DNA of 64,000 nt from Arcobacter_B sp049472135 (GCF_049472135.1 NZ_JBMOVV010000008.1:1-64000); one strand, 5' to 3'. Shown: positions 36,927 through 46,681, counted from the stretch's first letter. Notes: a model not told the origin generated them from the letters alone. Numbers and translations: made by a program.

Positions 36927-37496
36927 ATGATTGTAGGTCTTGAAGGGAAAATAACTAAAAAAGAGCCCACATTATTAAACATTAATGTAAATGGCATAAT
37001 ATACGAAGTACATGTGTCTCTAAACTGTTCTCAAAGAATCACAGATAATCAAATTTCACTACACATAACTCAAATAATAAGAGAAGATGCACATACTCTT
37101 TATGGCTTCTTGGATCCTAATGAAAAGAAGCTTTTTGATACAGTAATTAAGATCAATGGTGTAGGTCCAAAAGTAGCACTGGCAATTTGTTCTACATTTA
37201 CTCCAAACTCTTTTTCTCAAATAGTAACAGACAATGATGTATCAATGCTAAAAAGGGTACCTGGAATTGGTCCAAAAGGTGCAAGTAGAATTTTAGTAGA
37301 GTTATCTGGATTTATTGTTGATAGTGATGATGGTTCAGAAGAACACAATCAAACTGCATCTGCTTCATTAGAAGCTGCCCTTGCATTAGAATCTTTAGGA
37401 TTCAAAAAAGATATGGTTTCAAAAATCTTAAAAACTTGTAAAGCTACAAATACTAGTGACCTAGTAAAAGAGGCTTTAAAAAAATTACAAAAATAA
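36927..37496 (+). CDS. ruvA: Holliday junction DNA helicase subunit RuvA
   Basis: Binds four-way junctions as a tetramer and recruits RuvB. 189 residues: N-terminal OB fold (MIVGLEGKITKKEPTLL), the acidic/HhH central domain (GVGPKVALAICS, RVPGIGPKGASRILVEL) and the C-terminal RuvB-binding helices (EAALALESLGF). First gene of a ruvA-ddl-hydrolase-murF-HIT run with short gaps. Confidence 0.96.
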   Translation: MIVGLEGKITKKEPTLLNINVNGIIYEVHVSLNCSQRITDNQISLHITQIIREDAHTLYGFLDPNEKKLFDTVIKINGVGPKVALAICSTFTPNSFSQIVTDNDVSMLKRVPGIGPKGASRILVELSGFIVDSDDGSEEHNQTASASLEAALALESLGFKKDMVSKILKTCKATNTSDLVKEALKKLQK

Positions 37497-37514
37497 AATC
37501 ATAAAAGGAATTTA

Positions 37515-38555
37515 ATGAAAATAGCAATAGTTTTCGGTGGGATAAGCTTTGAACATGAGATTTCAATAGTAAGTTCAATAGCTATGAAAGATGTTTTAAA
37601 AAATGAATTAGTTTATATATTTTTAGATGAAAATAGAGAGTTCTATCATATCCCAACTGATGTAATTAAATCAAAACTTTTTAGTTCAGGGGACTATAAA
37701 AAATTTGATAAATTAAGTATTGCAAGAAATGGTTTTTATAAAAAGGGTGGTTTATTCTCTAAAGAAAAACCTTTAGATTTTGATATTGCTTTAACATTAA
37801 TGCATGGTGGTGATGGTGAAGATGGTGTAGTAGCTTCACTTTTTGAATTCTACAATATTCCATATTTAGCTCCAAGAGTAGAGGCTTGTGTTGTTAGTTC
37901 AAATAAGTTTTTAACAAAAGGTTATGCTTCTTCTGTTGATGTAAATGTTGTTGATTATAAATATTTTACAAAAGGTGATAAAGTAGAGATTGAACAATAT
38001 CCTGTAATTTTAAAGCCAGTTAAATTAGGTAGTTCAATTGGTGTATCTATTGTAAAATCAAAAGAAGAATTAGATTATGCTTTAGATGTAGCATATGAAT
38101 TTGATGATGCAATTATTATTGAACCATTTATTAGTGGTGTAAAAGAGTATAATTTAGCTGGTACTAAAGTAAATGGTGAATTTAAATTCTCTATTCTAGA
38201 AGAACCTCAAAAAGCTGAATTCTTAGATTTTGATAAGAAATATTTAGACTTCTCAAGAACATCTAAAGCTAAAGCAGTAGACTTAGGAGAAGAGTTAAAT
38301 ACAAAAGTAAAAGAATCATTTAAAAGAATTTATAATAACTTATTTGAAGGTTCAATAATAAGATGTGACTTCTTTGTTATTGATGATGAAGTATATTTAA
38401 ATGAAATTAACTCAATTCCAGGGTCAATGGCAAACTATTTATTTGATGATTTTAATGCTTTATTAAATGAAGTAGCTTCAAATCTTCCAAAAAGAAAACA
38501 CATTCCAATTTCATATGAGTATGTAAATAAAATTCATAGTGCTAAAGGTAAGTAG
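37515..38555 (+). CDS. ddl: D-alanine--D-alanine ligase
   Basis: ATP-grasp enzyme forming the D-Ala-D-Ala dipeptide for peptidoglycan. 346 residues. GGISFEHEISIVS near the start, LMHGGDGEDGVVAS, VILKPVKLGSSIGVS (ATP lysine), and EINSIPGSMANYLF near the end are diagnostic. The SMANYLF sequence is the Campylobacterota/Helicobacter form. GGAATTTA precedes the ATG. Confidence 0.96.
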   Translation: MKIAIVFGGISFEHEISIVSSIAMKDVLKNELVYIFLDENREFYHIPTDVIKSKLFSSGDYKKFDKLSIARNGFYKKGGLFSKEKPLDFDIALTLMHGGDGEDGVVASLFEFYNIPYLAPRVEACVVSSNKFLTKGYASSVDVNVVDYKYFTKGDKVEIEQYPVILKPVKLGSSIGVSIVKSKEELDYALDVAYEFDDAIIIEPFISGVKEYNLAGTKVNGEFKFSILEEPQKAEFLDFDKKYLDFSRTSKAKAVDLGEELNTKVKESFKRIYNNLFEGSIIRCDFFVIDDEVYLNEINSIPGSMANYLFDDFNALLNEVASNLPKRKHIPISYEYVNKIHSAKGK

Positions 38556-38557
38556 TT

Positions 38558-39277
38558 TTGGCTAAAAAGAGTGTATGTATAGAAAATAAAGAGTTTGAGA
38601 TTTCATATGATTTAGTAAATCCAAGTGCAAAAAAAGATTTTATTGTGTTACATGGATGGGGATCAAATAAAGAGATTATGAAAAACTCTTTTGGTTCATA
38701 TTTGAAGGATTTTAGACATATCTATATTGATATGCCTGGATTTGGCAAAAGTCCTACTTCTTATGAACTAACTACACCTTTATATGCAAAAGTAATAGAA
38801 GAGTTTTTATTGCAGTTAAACTCTTCAAAAGACATAATCGCTGGTCATTCTTATGGTGGAAAAGTAGCAACACTTTTAAAGCCTAAAAATTTAGTATTAT
38901 TAAGTACAGCAGGAATTTTAGAAGAAAAACCTTTCGATGTTAAATTTAAAATTGCTATGTCTAAGTTTTTTAACTCAATTGGCTTAGGTAAAATCACAAA
39001 AGCATTTAGAAGTAAAGATGTAAATACAATGAGTGAAAATATGTATGCTACTTTTAAAAATGTTGTAAATGAAGATTTTAGTTCAAACTTTAAAGCTTTT
39101 GAAAATCAAGCTTTAATCTTTTGGGGAGAAAAAGATACAGCCACTTCCTTAGATTCAGGTAAAAAAATAGCCACTTTAATAAACAACTCAACATTTATAT
39201 CATATGATGGTGACCATTACTTCTTTGCTAAAAATGCAAAAGATATTAGTGAGAGAATAGAAAATGCAATACCTTGA
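38558..39277 (+). CDS. Alpha/beta hydrolase
   Basis: 239 residues with the canonical fold: oxyanion region HGWGSNKE (near 25), nucleophile elbow GHSYGG (near 96-101), an acidic residue at FWGEKD and the catalytic His in DGDHYFF. Substrate unknown. It begins at TTG two bases after ddl and overlaps murF by 14 bases. Its position between two D-Ala-D-Ala-related genes is typical of Campylobacterota, but no cell-wall role is proved. Confidence 0.88.
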   Translation: MAKKSVCIENKEFEISYDLVNPSAKKDFIVLHGWGSNKEIMKNSFGSYLKDFRHIYIDMPGFGKSPTSYELTTPLYAKVIEEFLLQLNSSKDIIAGHSYGGKVATLLKPKNLVLLSTAGILEEKPFDVKFKIAMSKFFNSIGLGKITKAFRSKDVNTMSENMYATFKNVVNEDFSSNFKAFENQALIFWGEKDTATSLDSGKKIATLINNSTFISYDGDHYFFAKNAKDISERIENAIP

Positions 39278-40709
39278 ATATTTTAATATATTTACACACA
39301 TAGTTTTAATAATGAGTTTAGGTTGGTACCTTATTACTAACCTTCAATGGTACAACTACAAAATCGAAAGAGTTGTTTTAAAACACCACAAATGGCAGTG
39401 GCATATTACTTACTTCTTAGCTCCAATCGTTCTTTTTTATCTGATTCCTGAACTTTATTATGCTATTTATTTTTATGCTTTATATTTAGTAAGCTTTGTT
39501 TTATGGAATAAGAAACTAGATAGACCTTTGGTTTTAACAGCAAGAGTTAAAAGATTTTTAACAATACTTTTATTTACAACGTTTATATTAACAGCACTTT
39601 GCTTGGCTAGCCAAGAGTGTTCAAATAAATTTATTTTTGCACCATTACTTTTAGCTTATGGTATTTCAACTATTTTAGAAAAGATATTTTTTATATCTTT
39701 TAAACATAAAGCAAAACAAAGATATGAAAATATTAGAGGTTTAAAAACAGTAGCTATCACAGCCTCTTTTGGTAAAACATCAATCAAAAATTTCTTACAT
39801 CATGTTCTTAAGAATAAGTACAAAACATACAAAACACCAAGGTCTGTAAATACAATAGCTGGAATTGTATTAGATGTAAATAGAGACTTACCTGATGATA
39901 CACAAGTTTATATTGCAGAAGCAGGTGCAAGAGTAAAAGGTGATATTGAAGAGATTGCAATGTTTTTAGAGCCACAGATTTGTGTAGTAGGTTCTATTGG
40001 TGAAGCACATATTGAATACTTCAAAACAATTGATAATATTATTCATACAAAAATGGAACTTTTAAAATCACCAAAAATGGAAATGGGATTTGTTCATGAG
40101 TCTACACATATAAAAGATTATGATACTATCACTAAATTTCCAAATGGTTTACATGTAACAAAAAGTGATTTAAATGGTATTTGGTTTGATGTGGAAGTAA
40201 ATGGGCAAATTGAACATTTCCATGCTCCTGTTCTTGGAAGCTTTAATGCAATCAACTTAACAGCTGTAATTTTAGTAGCACATCATTTAGGTATGAGTAT
40301 AGATGAGATTAAATTAGCACTTCAAGACTTACCTCAAGTAGAGCATAGACTTCAAAAAATAGAAGCAGGTGGAAAAGTAATTATTGATGATTCTTTTAAC
40401 GGTAATATAGAAGGTATGTTAGAAGGAATTAATATTTGTTCTTCATATGAAGGAAGAAAAGTAATTATAACACCTGGTTTAGTTGAGTCAACAGATGAAG
40501 CAAATATGTTACTTGCAAATGCAATTAATGAAAAGTTTGATTTTGCGATTATTACAGGGGATTTAAACTCTCATTTACTAAGTTCAAATATTGATGAGAA
40601 TAAAGTATTTATTTTAAAAGATAAATCAAAAATGGAAGAGACTTTAGCAGAGAAAACTAGGTCAGGAGATTTAATCCTTTTTGCAAATGATGCACCAAAT
40701 TTTATATAG
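39264..40709 (+). CDS. murF: UDP-N-acetylmuramoyl-tripeptide--D-alanyl-D-alanine ligase with N-terminal membrane domain
   Basis: Adds D-Ala-D-Ala to the UDP-MurNAc tripeptide. The Mur ligase domains occupy about residues 155-481, with P-loop TASFGKTS (167-174), AEAGARVKGDIEEIA and VIIDDSFNGN. The first 150 residues hold about four membrane helices, a feature of Campylobacterota MurF absent from E. coli MurF. The P-loop has Ala where Gly is common (TxSFGKTS). Placement next to ddl supports the assignment. Confidence 0.93.
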   Translation: MQYLEYFNIFTHIVLIMSLGWYLITNLQWYNYKIERVVLKHHKWQWHITYFLAPIVLFYLIPELYYAIYFYALYLVSFVLWNKKLDRPLVLTARVKRFLTILLFTTFILTALCLASQECSNKFIFAPLLLAYGISTILEKIFFISFKHKAKQRYENIRGLKTVAITASFGKTSIKNFLHHVLKNKYKTYKTPRSVNTIAGIVLDVNRDLPDDTQVYIAEAGARVKGDIEEIAMFLEPQICVVGSIGEAHIEYFKTIDNIIHTKMELLKSPKMEMGFVHESTHIKDYDTITKFPNGLHVTKSDLNGIWFDVEVNGQIEHFHAPVLGSFNAINLTAVILVAHHLGMSIDEIKLALQDLPQVEHRLQKIEAGGKVIIDDSFNGNIEGMLEGINICSSYEGRKVIITPGLVESTDEANMLLANAINEKFDFAIITGDLNSHLLSSNIDENKVFILKDKSKMEETLAEKTRSGDLILFANDAPNFI

Positions 40710-40720
40710 GATAACTAAAT

Positions 40721-41209
40721 ATGGAACACTTATATGCCCCATGGAGATACTCTTATGTTAGTGAAGAAAAAATTGAAGGTTGTGTTTTTTGTCACATTTC
40801 AAAAAATTTAGATAATGAAAACCTTCAAGTTTTATTCCATGATGAGTATTGTTATGTTGTTATGAATAAGTTTCCTTATTCTCCTGGTCATATGATGGTA
40901 ATACCTCATTTTCATACTGATAAAATAGAAGAACTAGATGATAAAGTTTGGGAAGTTATGAGTGTAAGAGTAAGACAAGGTGTAAAGCTTCTAAAAGAAG
41001 TTATGCCTTGTGAAGGTGTAAACATTGGAATGAACTTAGGAAAAGCAGCAGGTGCAGGAATAGAACAACATGTTCATTATCATATGCTTCCAAGATGGCT
41101 TGGGGATACTAACTTTATTAGTTCAATTGGAGGTAACAGAGTTTACCCTGCAAATTTTGATGAGATTTTTAACAAATTAAAAAATAGTGCATCAAACTAC
41201 TTCTTATAA
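40721..41209 (+). CDS. HIT family nucleotide hydrolase/phosphorylase
   Basis: 162 residues. The histidine triad is QHVHYHMLPRW near residue 120. The N-terminal CVFCHISKN and the LMNKFPYSPGHMMVIP-like strand (VMNKFPYSPGHMMVIPHFH) match the Ap4A phosphorylase/HinT-like branch that starts with a WRxxY motif (here WRYSYV). Two cysteines and His/His may bind zinc. Last gene of the ddl-murF run, 11 bases after murF. Confidence 0.92.
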   Translation: MEHLYAPWRYSYVSEEKIEGCVFCHISKNLDNENLQVLFHDEYCYVVMNKFPYSPGHMMVIPHFHTDKIEELDDKVWEVMSVRVRQGVKLLKEVMPCEGVNIGMNLGKAAGAGIEQHVHYHMLPRWLGDTNFISSIGGNRVYPANFDEIFNKLKNSASNYFL

Positions 41210-41310
41210 CTACTTGCTTAATTAAATTATAATATAATATTTCCACATATTTTATCTACAAAAATACAAAATATTAATATATTATTTAAAAAATATTCTA
41301 AGGATTTTTT

Positions 41311-42555
41311 ATGAAACGAGATATCGTAATAATTGGTGGAGGTATTATTGGTTTAATGAGTGCTTATTACTTGCATAAAGCAGGTAGAACAGTTACTTTA
41401 ATAGATGAAAATGATATTACAAATAATACTTCTTTTGGAAATGCAGGTTTATTATCCTCTTTTGATAAAGCACCTTTAAGTCATCCGGGAGTTGTTGGTG
41501 AAACAATAAAAATGATGTTAAAAGGGGAGTCTCCTGTTAAACTTCATCCTAAATTTGACTATGAACTTTTTAAATGGCTTTTGGCTTTTGTGAAAAATGC
41601 AAATGAAGAAAGACTAAAAAAAACACTTATTCTTTTTGAAAAATATGGGCAAAGAACAATCGATTTTTATAAACAAATTCAAAAAGAAGAAAACTTAGAT
41701 TTTGATTTTCACCATACTGGAATGTTATCTGTTTTTACAGAGCAAGATAGTTATGATAAAAAGCTAAAACAGTATAACTATGAAGATAGTAATAGATTTG
41801 AAATACTTACTAAAAATAGAATTGAAGAGTATTTACCTTGTGCAAGTTCTGATGTAAAAGGAGCAATTCTATTTAAGAAAAATGCCCATTTAGATCCTCA
41901 AAGAGTAATGCTTGAAATGAAAAGATATCTAACTGAAAATGGTGTTGAAATAATATTAAATGAAAAAATAGAAGACATTAGTTTTAGTGATGAAAAAGTA
42001 GTAAGTGTTAGTTCAAAAAGTGCAACATACGAAGCAAATAGTTTTATAATGGCAACAGGATATCAAACACTTTTAGCAAAAAGAAGAAAAAAAGAGCTTC
42101 TAATGACACCTGCAAAAGGTTATAGTATTACTTTTGATATGCCAGAAGAATTAAAACCTAAAACTTCTTGTTTATTCAATGACTTATTTATTGTGATGAC
42201 ACCAAGAAGAAATGATGTAAGACTTACTTCAAAACTAGAGTTAGGTTCTTCAAATCCTGCTATTGTAAAAGCTCAAATAGATAGTATAAAAGAAAACTTT
42301 AAAAAGTATACAAAACCTTTTGAGATGAAGAATATAAAAGAGTGGAGTGGCTTTAGACCGTTAACACCAAATGATAGACCATTATTTGGAAAAGATGAAG
42401 AGTATGACAATCTTGTATATGCAATGGGACTTGGTTGGCTTGGAATGACTTTTGCTCCAAGTATTGCAAAAACACTTGAAAATCTAATTGTAAATGATTT
42501 GAAAAATGAAGAAGATGATGATGTTCTTCTTTTCTCTGGATTCTACCAAGGGTAG
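41311..42555 (+). CDS. FAD-dependent D-amino acid dehydrogenase (DadA-like)
   Basis: 414-residue DAO-family flavoprotein. FAD dinucleotide motif GGGIIGLMSAYYL at residues 8-20, and a C-terminal SGFRPLTPNDRPLFG and GLGWLGMTFAPSIAK typical of DadA. It probably oxidises D-amino acids and feeds electrons to quinone. AAGGATTTTTT precedes the ATG. Single gene; the exact amino acid cannot be told. Confidence 0.87.
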   Translation: MKRDIVIIGGGIIGLMSAYYLHKAGRTVTLIDENDITNNTSFGNAGLLSSFDKAPLSHPGVVGETIKMMLKGESPVKLHPKFDYELFKWLLAFVKNANEERLKKTLILFEKYGQRTIDFYKQIQKEENLDFDFHHTGMLSVFTEQDSYDKKLKQYNYEDSNRFEILTKNRIEEYLPCASSDVKGAILFKKNAHLDPQRVMLEMKRYLTENGVEIILNEKIEDISFSDEKVVSVSSKSATYEANSFIMATGYQTLLAKRRKKELLMTPAKGYSITFDMPEELKPKTSCLFNDLFIVMTPRRNDVRLTSKLELGSSNPAIVKAQIDSIKENFKKYTKPFEMKNIKEWSGFRPLTPNDRPLFGKDEEYDNLVYAMGLGWLGMTFAPSIAKTLENLIVNDLKNEEDDDVLLFSGFYQG

Positions 42556-42573
42556 GGTCCAAAGAATAAGTAT

Positions 42574-43080
42574 TTAGTTTCTAAGATTTGCTGTATAAGC
42601 TTGTAATTTATCTCTTACATCAGCACTTTGCGTTTGCTCATTTATTTTATCCATCATATTAGCAAAAGATGAAAGTTTATTTTCGCTATTACTATTTGCA
42701 GTTTCTTGCGTTACACTAAATAGAGCTGCTGCGTAGTTTGCATCTGTAGTAATATCATTTTTTGTATTTAAAAATTGCTCTTGTAAATTTAAGTTATTTA
42801 ATCCACTATCTCCAAGAAAGTTGGAAAAATCCTCTTTTGAAATATTTCCATTTTTTAATTCATCTAAATTGTATAGAAAATCCTGCTGTAAAGCTTGTGT
42901 TTGAATATCTTCTTGTGCAACAGCACTTATACTTACAACTGAAGCAGAACCAATCTCGCTTACAGGAGCAATTTGGTCTACTGGATCTGGTGTTTCAAAA
43001 GTTTGACTTGAAGGTTGTATAGAAAAATCAGAATAGTCTGGTATATCTAAACCATAACTATCAATTGATGAAATATTCAT
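42574..43080 (-). CDS. Uncharacterised Ser/Asn-rich protein
   Basis: 168 residues without signal peptide or membrane segment. The first 60 residues are low-complexity and proline/serine-rich (probably disordered); the rest is helical (DFLYNLDELKNGNISKEDFSNFLGD, KLSSFANMMDKINEQTQ). The part NGNISKEDF resembles an EF-hand-like or linker pattern but is too short to claim. GAGTTGATATATT gives a reasonable ribosome site. No family recognised. Confidence 0.65.
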   Translation of the reverse strand: MNISSIDSYGLDIPDYSDFSIQPSSQTFETPDPVDQIAPVSEIGSASVVSISAVAQEDIQTQALQQDFLYNLDELKNGNISKEDFSNFLGDSGLNNLNLQEQFLNTKNDITTDANYAAALFSVTQETANSNSENKLSSFANMMDKINEQTQSADVRDKLQAYTANLRN

Positions 43081-43230
43081 AATATATCAACTCCCTTCAT
43101 TTTGTTATAACTTAATTCTACAATAAAAAAGTAAATGAACAGTGTATGACTTGTAACTATTTATATAAATAAAAACTTAAATATTTAATTTAATTAAGTA
43201 TTTTAAAGAATAGTGAGATAAGATTTCAAC

Positions 43231-44580
43231 ATGAATGATTATAAAAATAAAAATATATTTTTTACAGGAAGAACAAACCTAATTGATTTAGAAGAATTAG
43301 AAAAGTATTTATTGCAAAAGGGTGCAGTTCTTGTTGATAGTATACAAAAAGCAGATATTGTTATAAAGGGTAAATTTACACCTATTGTTATAGAAGAGGA
43401 GTTATATGAACTTTCATTGACTCAATTAGATATTTTAGAAATTGATAAATTAGAAGAGGAGTTTTCAAAGAATCTAGATATAGATTCAATTTTAGTTGCT
43501 ATTAAAATATCTAAAAACCAAGAGAGGTTAATAAAACTTCTAAGTAATGAGTATTTTGAAGATGAGATATTTATAAAACTATTAAGTTTATATGATTTTA
43601 AAAATGAAGATATATATGATACTGATGAAAATAGAGATGTTTGTACAAAAATAGTTGAGAGATTTTGTAGTTTGGTTGAAACAAATCATAATATACAATA
43701 TGCTCCTATTGGTGTATATTATACAGCTTTAGAAGCTAATAGTTCAAAACTTTTAGAAGTTATCTATAATATGCCAGACTTTTCAATCTCAAGTAAAAAT
43801 GCTTATGAAGATCAACCTTTGAGTTTAAAAGAAGTTGTTGCTTTAAATCCAAATAGTTCAAAGAGCATGCATTTGCAGATTATAAAAAACAATAGAGTAA
43901 ATGAGTTAAAATTTTTGGCATTAAATGAAGCAATCTCTCCTATGATTCAAAAAAAGCTTTTTGAAAAAGGTAGACAAGAAGTAAATCTTTCATTGATTAA
44001 AGCTTCTAATTATGATGACTCAATGATTGAAGAGTTTTTAGATAATGATATTCTAAAAAAACAGCTTTTTAAGACTATAAAATTAGATGAAAATTCTTTT
44101 GAAAAGTTTTTTGAAAATATAGATGATATTTCACTTATTTATTTAAGTATGAATAGTAGTTTAACAAGTGAAATGATTGATAAAGCATTTGCTAAAAATA
44201 TTGATAATTCAAATATAAATCTATTAAAAAATAAAAATTGTCCTAAAAATAGAGTAGAGGAATTTTTAAAAAAAGAGGATAAAATCTATAATATCTCTTT
44301 AGCTCATAATGAAGCATTAAATCAAGAACAGTTTGATTTTCTATATAGTTTAAATGATTATGATGTTAATATCTCTTTAGCTTCAAATATTAAAACACCA
44401 AGTACAATTTTAAAAGATTTAAGTCTAAAAGAAGATAGAGCTATAAATGAGATTTTATGTGCAAATACTTCTACTCCTATTGGGGTATTATTACAATTTC
44501 AGTATGATGGTGGTTTAAAATCAATTATCTCTAATAATGATAGTTTTAGAGAGTTTACAAGAAAAAATATAGGAATGTAA
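43231..44580 (+). CDS. BRCT-like domain plus leucine-rich-variant repeat protein
   Basis: 449 residues. The first 50 resemble a BRCT domain (KNIFFTGRTNLIDLEELEKYLLQKGAVLV, with a hydrophobic core after it). Residues about 190-440 contain helical repeats with the recurring pattern L-A-x-N-x-x-x-S/T (FLALNEAIS, SLAHNEALN, SLASNIKTP, LCANTSTPI), like leucine-rich variant repeats. It ends one base before the MoxR gene. As part of a MoxR-VWA operon it may be the substrate-recognition or scaffold protein. Function unknown. Confidence 0.7.
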   Translation: MNDYKNKNIFFTGRTNLIDLEELEKYLLQKGAVLVDSIQKADIVIKGKFTPIVIEEELYELSLTQLDILEIDKLEEEFSKNLDIDSILVAIKISKNQERLIKLLSNEYFEDEIFIKLLSLYDFKNEDIYDTDENRDVCTKIVERFCSLVETNHNIQYAPIGVYYTALEANSSKLLEVIYNMPDFSISSKNAYEDQPLSLKEVVALNPNSSKSMHLQIIKNNRVNELKFLALNEAISPMIQKKLFEKGRQEVNLSLIKASNYDDSMIEEFLDNDILKKQLFKTIKLDENSFEKFFENIDDISLIYLSMNSSLTSEMIDKAFAKNIDNSNINLLKNKNCPKNRVEEFLKKEDKIYNISLAHNEALNQEQFDFLYSLNDYDVNISLASNIKTPSTILKDLSLKEDRAINEILCANTSTPIGVLLQFQYDGGLKSIISNNDSFREFTRKNIGM

Positions 44581-44581
44581 A

Positions 44582-45586
44582 ATGAAAGCGAGTGCTTTAA
44601 AAAACTCTTTAGAATCTTTGATACAAAGTAAAGTACCTGTATTTATTTGGGGAAATCCAGGGGTAGGAAAATCTTCACTTGTTAAACAAATAGCTAATCA
44701 AAAAAATATGAATTTTATTGATTTAAGACTAAGTTTATTAGACCCTACAGATTTAAGAGGTATTCCTTTTTTTCAAAGTGAAACAAAAAGTGCAGTATGG
44801 GCAAAACCTGAATTTTTACCAAATAGTGAGATTGAAGAGGAAGGAATACTTTTTTTGGATGAAATAAATTCAGCTCCTCCAACTATTCAAGCTGCTGCAT
44901 ACCAATTAATTTTAGATAGAAAGATAGGTGAGTATATTCTTCCTAAAAATTATGCAATCATTGCAGCAGGAAATTATGAAACTGATAGAGGTGTAACTTA
45001 TAGAATGCCAACACCATTAGCAAATAGGTTTGTTCATCTTGATTTTGATTTAGATTTTGATGAATGGAAAAAATGGGCATATGATTCTAATATAGATAGT
45101 AGAATTATCTCATTTTTATCTTACAAAAGTGAGAATCTATTTACTTTTGATGCAAAGTCGAAAGAAAAATCTTTTGCAACTCCTAGATCATGGTCTTATG
45201 TTGATGATATATTAAAATCAAATTTAGATATAGGTTTACTAGAAGAGGTTATAAGTGGTGCCATTGGAAAAGATAGTGCTGTAGAGTTTATGAACTATTG
45301 TAAGGTTATGAAAGAGTTACCAAGTATTGATGATATATTAGAAGGAAAGTTAGATACTGTACCATCTAATAATTCTGTTTTATATGCTTTATGTACTGGT
45401 TTAACTTATGCTTTAAAGCAAAAAGGTGATAACAAAAGAATCACAAATGTTTTAAATTACTCTTTAGAGTTGCCAAATGAGTTCTCAGTAATGCTTATTA
45501 GAGATATTCAAAAAGAGGGTATCAATATAGAGAGTTCACCTTCATGGAAAACATGGAGTGATGCAAATAAGTTTTTGATTGGATAA
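44582..45586 (+). CDS. MoxR-type AAA+ ATPase
   Basis: 334 residues. Walker A GNPGVGKS (24-31), the MoxR/dynein-like lid, Walker B LFLDEINSAPP and sensor 1 AAGNYETD followed by TPLANRFVHLDFD. These ATPases act as chaperones or remodelers working with a VWA-domain protein, which is the next gene. The C-terminal 130 residues are a helical lid. It follows the repeat-protein gene by one base. Confidence 0.9.
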   Translation: MKASALKNSLESLIQSKVPVFIWGNPGVGKSSLVKQIANQKNMNFIDLRLSLLDPTDLRGIPFFQSETKSAVWAKPEFLPNSEIEEEGILFLDEINSAPPTIQAAAYQLILDRKIGEYILPKNYAIIAAGNYETDRGVTYRMPTPLANRFVHLDFDLDFDEWKKWAYDSNIDSRIISFLSYKSENLFTFDAKSKEKSFATPRSWSYVDDILKSNLDIGLLEEVISGAIGKDSAVEFMNYCKVMKELPSIDDILEGKLDTVPSNNSVLYALCTGLTYALKQKGDNKRITNVLNYSLELPNEFSVMLIRDIQKEGINIESSPSWKTWSDANKFLIG

Positions 45587-45589
45587 ATT

Positions 45590-46681
45590 TTGCAAAATCA
45601 AATAGAGCAAAGAATATCAAGAGTTAAGTCTTCTCTTATAATAGAACAGCCTTATTTTGGTTCTATTGCTTCAAGTCAAAAAGCTGTTTTAAATAAAGAT
45701 TTAAAAACTTATCTCTCAACAAGTTTAAATTTTGAATACAACGATGATTATATAAACTCTTTAAGTGATGAAGAACTAGGTTTTGTGCTTACAAACTCAG
45801 CAATGCATCAAGCTTTTTTACATGATAAAAGAGTAGATTCTAGAATGCAGTGGCTTTGGGTTTTAGCTACTGATTATGCAATAAATTGTTTACTTGTAAA
45901 TAATGGCTTGGAATTACCTGATGGGGTAAATTATGATGAGAGATTTGATGATATGAGTGCAGAAGCAATATACTCAGCATTAGAAAATGAAATTGATGAT
46001 GATAAACATACTCCTGAACAAGTATCTCAAATAAAGTTTGAAAGACATCAAGAACAAGAAATAGATGATAATCAAGAGATACAAGATATGCATGAACAGC
46101 TTTTAAATAAAGCTAAATTACAAGGTGATTTACCCTTAGGAATAGAAATTCTAGTTCCTAATATATATGAAGGAAAAATATCTTGGGAGCAAGAACTTTA
46201 TAATATCATAGAGCAGTCTGTAAGATTTGATTATAGATTAATACCTCCTAACAAGAGATATATTTCTCAAGGTTTTGCATTGCCATCTTTACAGGGAACA
46301 AAAGCAAAACTAGTAGTTTGTATCGATAGTTCTGGCTCAATTGATGGTAAATTACTATCGAAGTTTTTAGCAGAAGTAGAATTAATTATGAATAGTTTTG
46401 AAAATTTTGAGATTGATTTATTAGTTGCAGATGTAAAAGTTCATGAACATCATATTTTATATGCTGGTGATGAATTGTCATATACTTTAAAAGGTGGCGG
46501 TGGTACAAATTTTGAGAATACTTTTATTTATATAGATGAGAATATAGATGAGGTAAATTTACTTTTATATTTTACTGATGGTTTTGGTAAGTTTCCCAAT
46601 GAGGAACCTTCATATGAGAGTGTTTGGGTTCTAAGTGAAGATATAGAAGTTCCTTTTGGAAGAAAACTTCTATTAATCTAA
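45590..46681 (+). CDS. VWA-like protein with degenerate metallopeptidase-type N-domain
   Basis: 363 residues, DUF2201-type. The N-terminal half resembles the putative zinc-peptidase domain of this family, but the site reads HQAFLH (73-78) instead of HExxH, so catalysis is doubtful. An acidic, Glu/Gln-rich linker follows (about 135-170). The C-terminal VWA-like domain has MIDAS motif DSSGS (246-250), the threonine in GGGGTNFE and the aspartate in FTDGFG. VWA proteins of this kind partner MoxR ATPases for assembly or metal-insertion tasks. TTG start, three bases after the ATPase gene. Confidence 0.88.
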   Translation: MQNQIEQRISRVKSSLIIEQPYFGSIASSQKAVLNKDLKTYLSTSLNFEYNDDYINSLSDEELGFVLTNSAMHQAFLHDKRVDSRMQWLWVLATDYAINCLLVNNGLELPDGVNYDERFDDMSAEAIYSALENEIDDDKHTPEQVSQIKFERHQEQEIDDNQEIQDMHEQLLNKAKLQGDLPLGIEILVPNIYEGKISWEQELYNIIEQSVRFDYRLIPPNKRYISQGFALPSLQGTKAKLVVCIDSSGSIDGKLLSKFLAEVELIMNSFENFEIDLLVADVKVHEHHILYAGDELSYTLKGGGGTNFENTFIYIDENIDEVNLLLYFTDGFGKFPNEEPSYESVWVLSEDIEVPFGRKLLLI

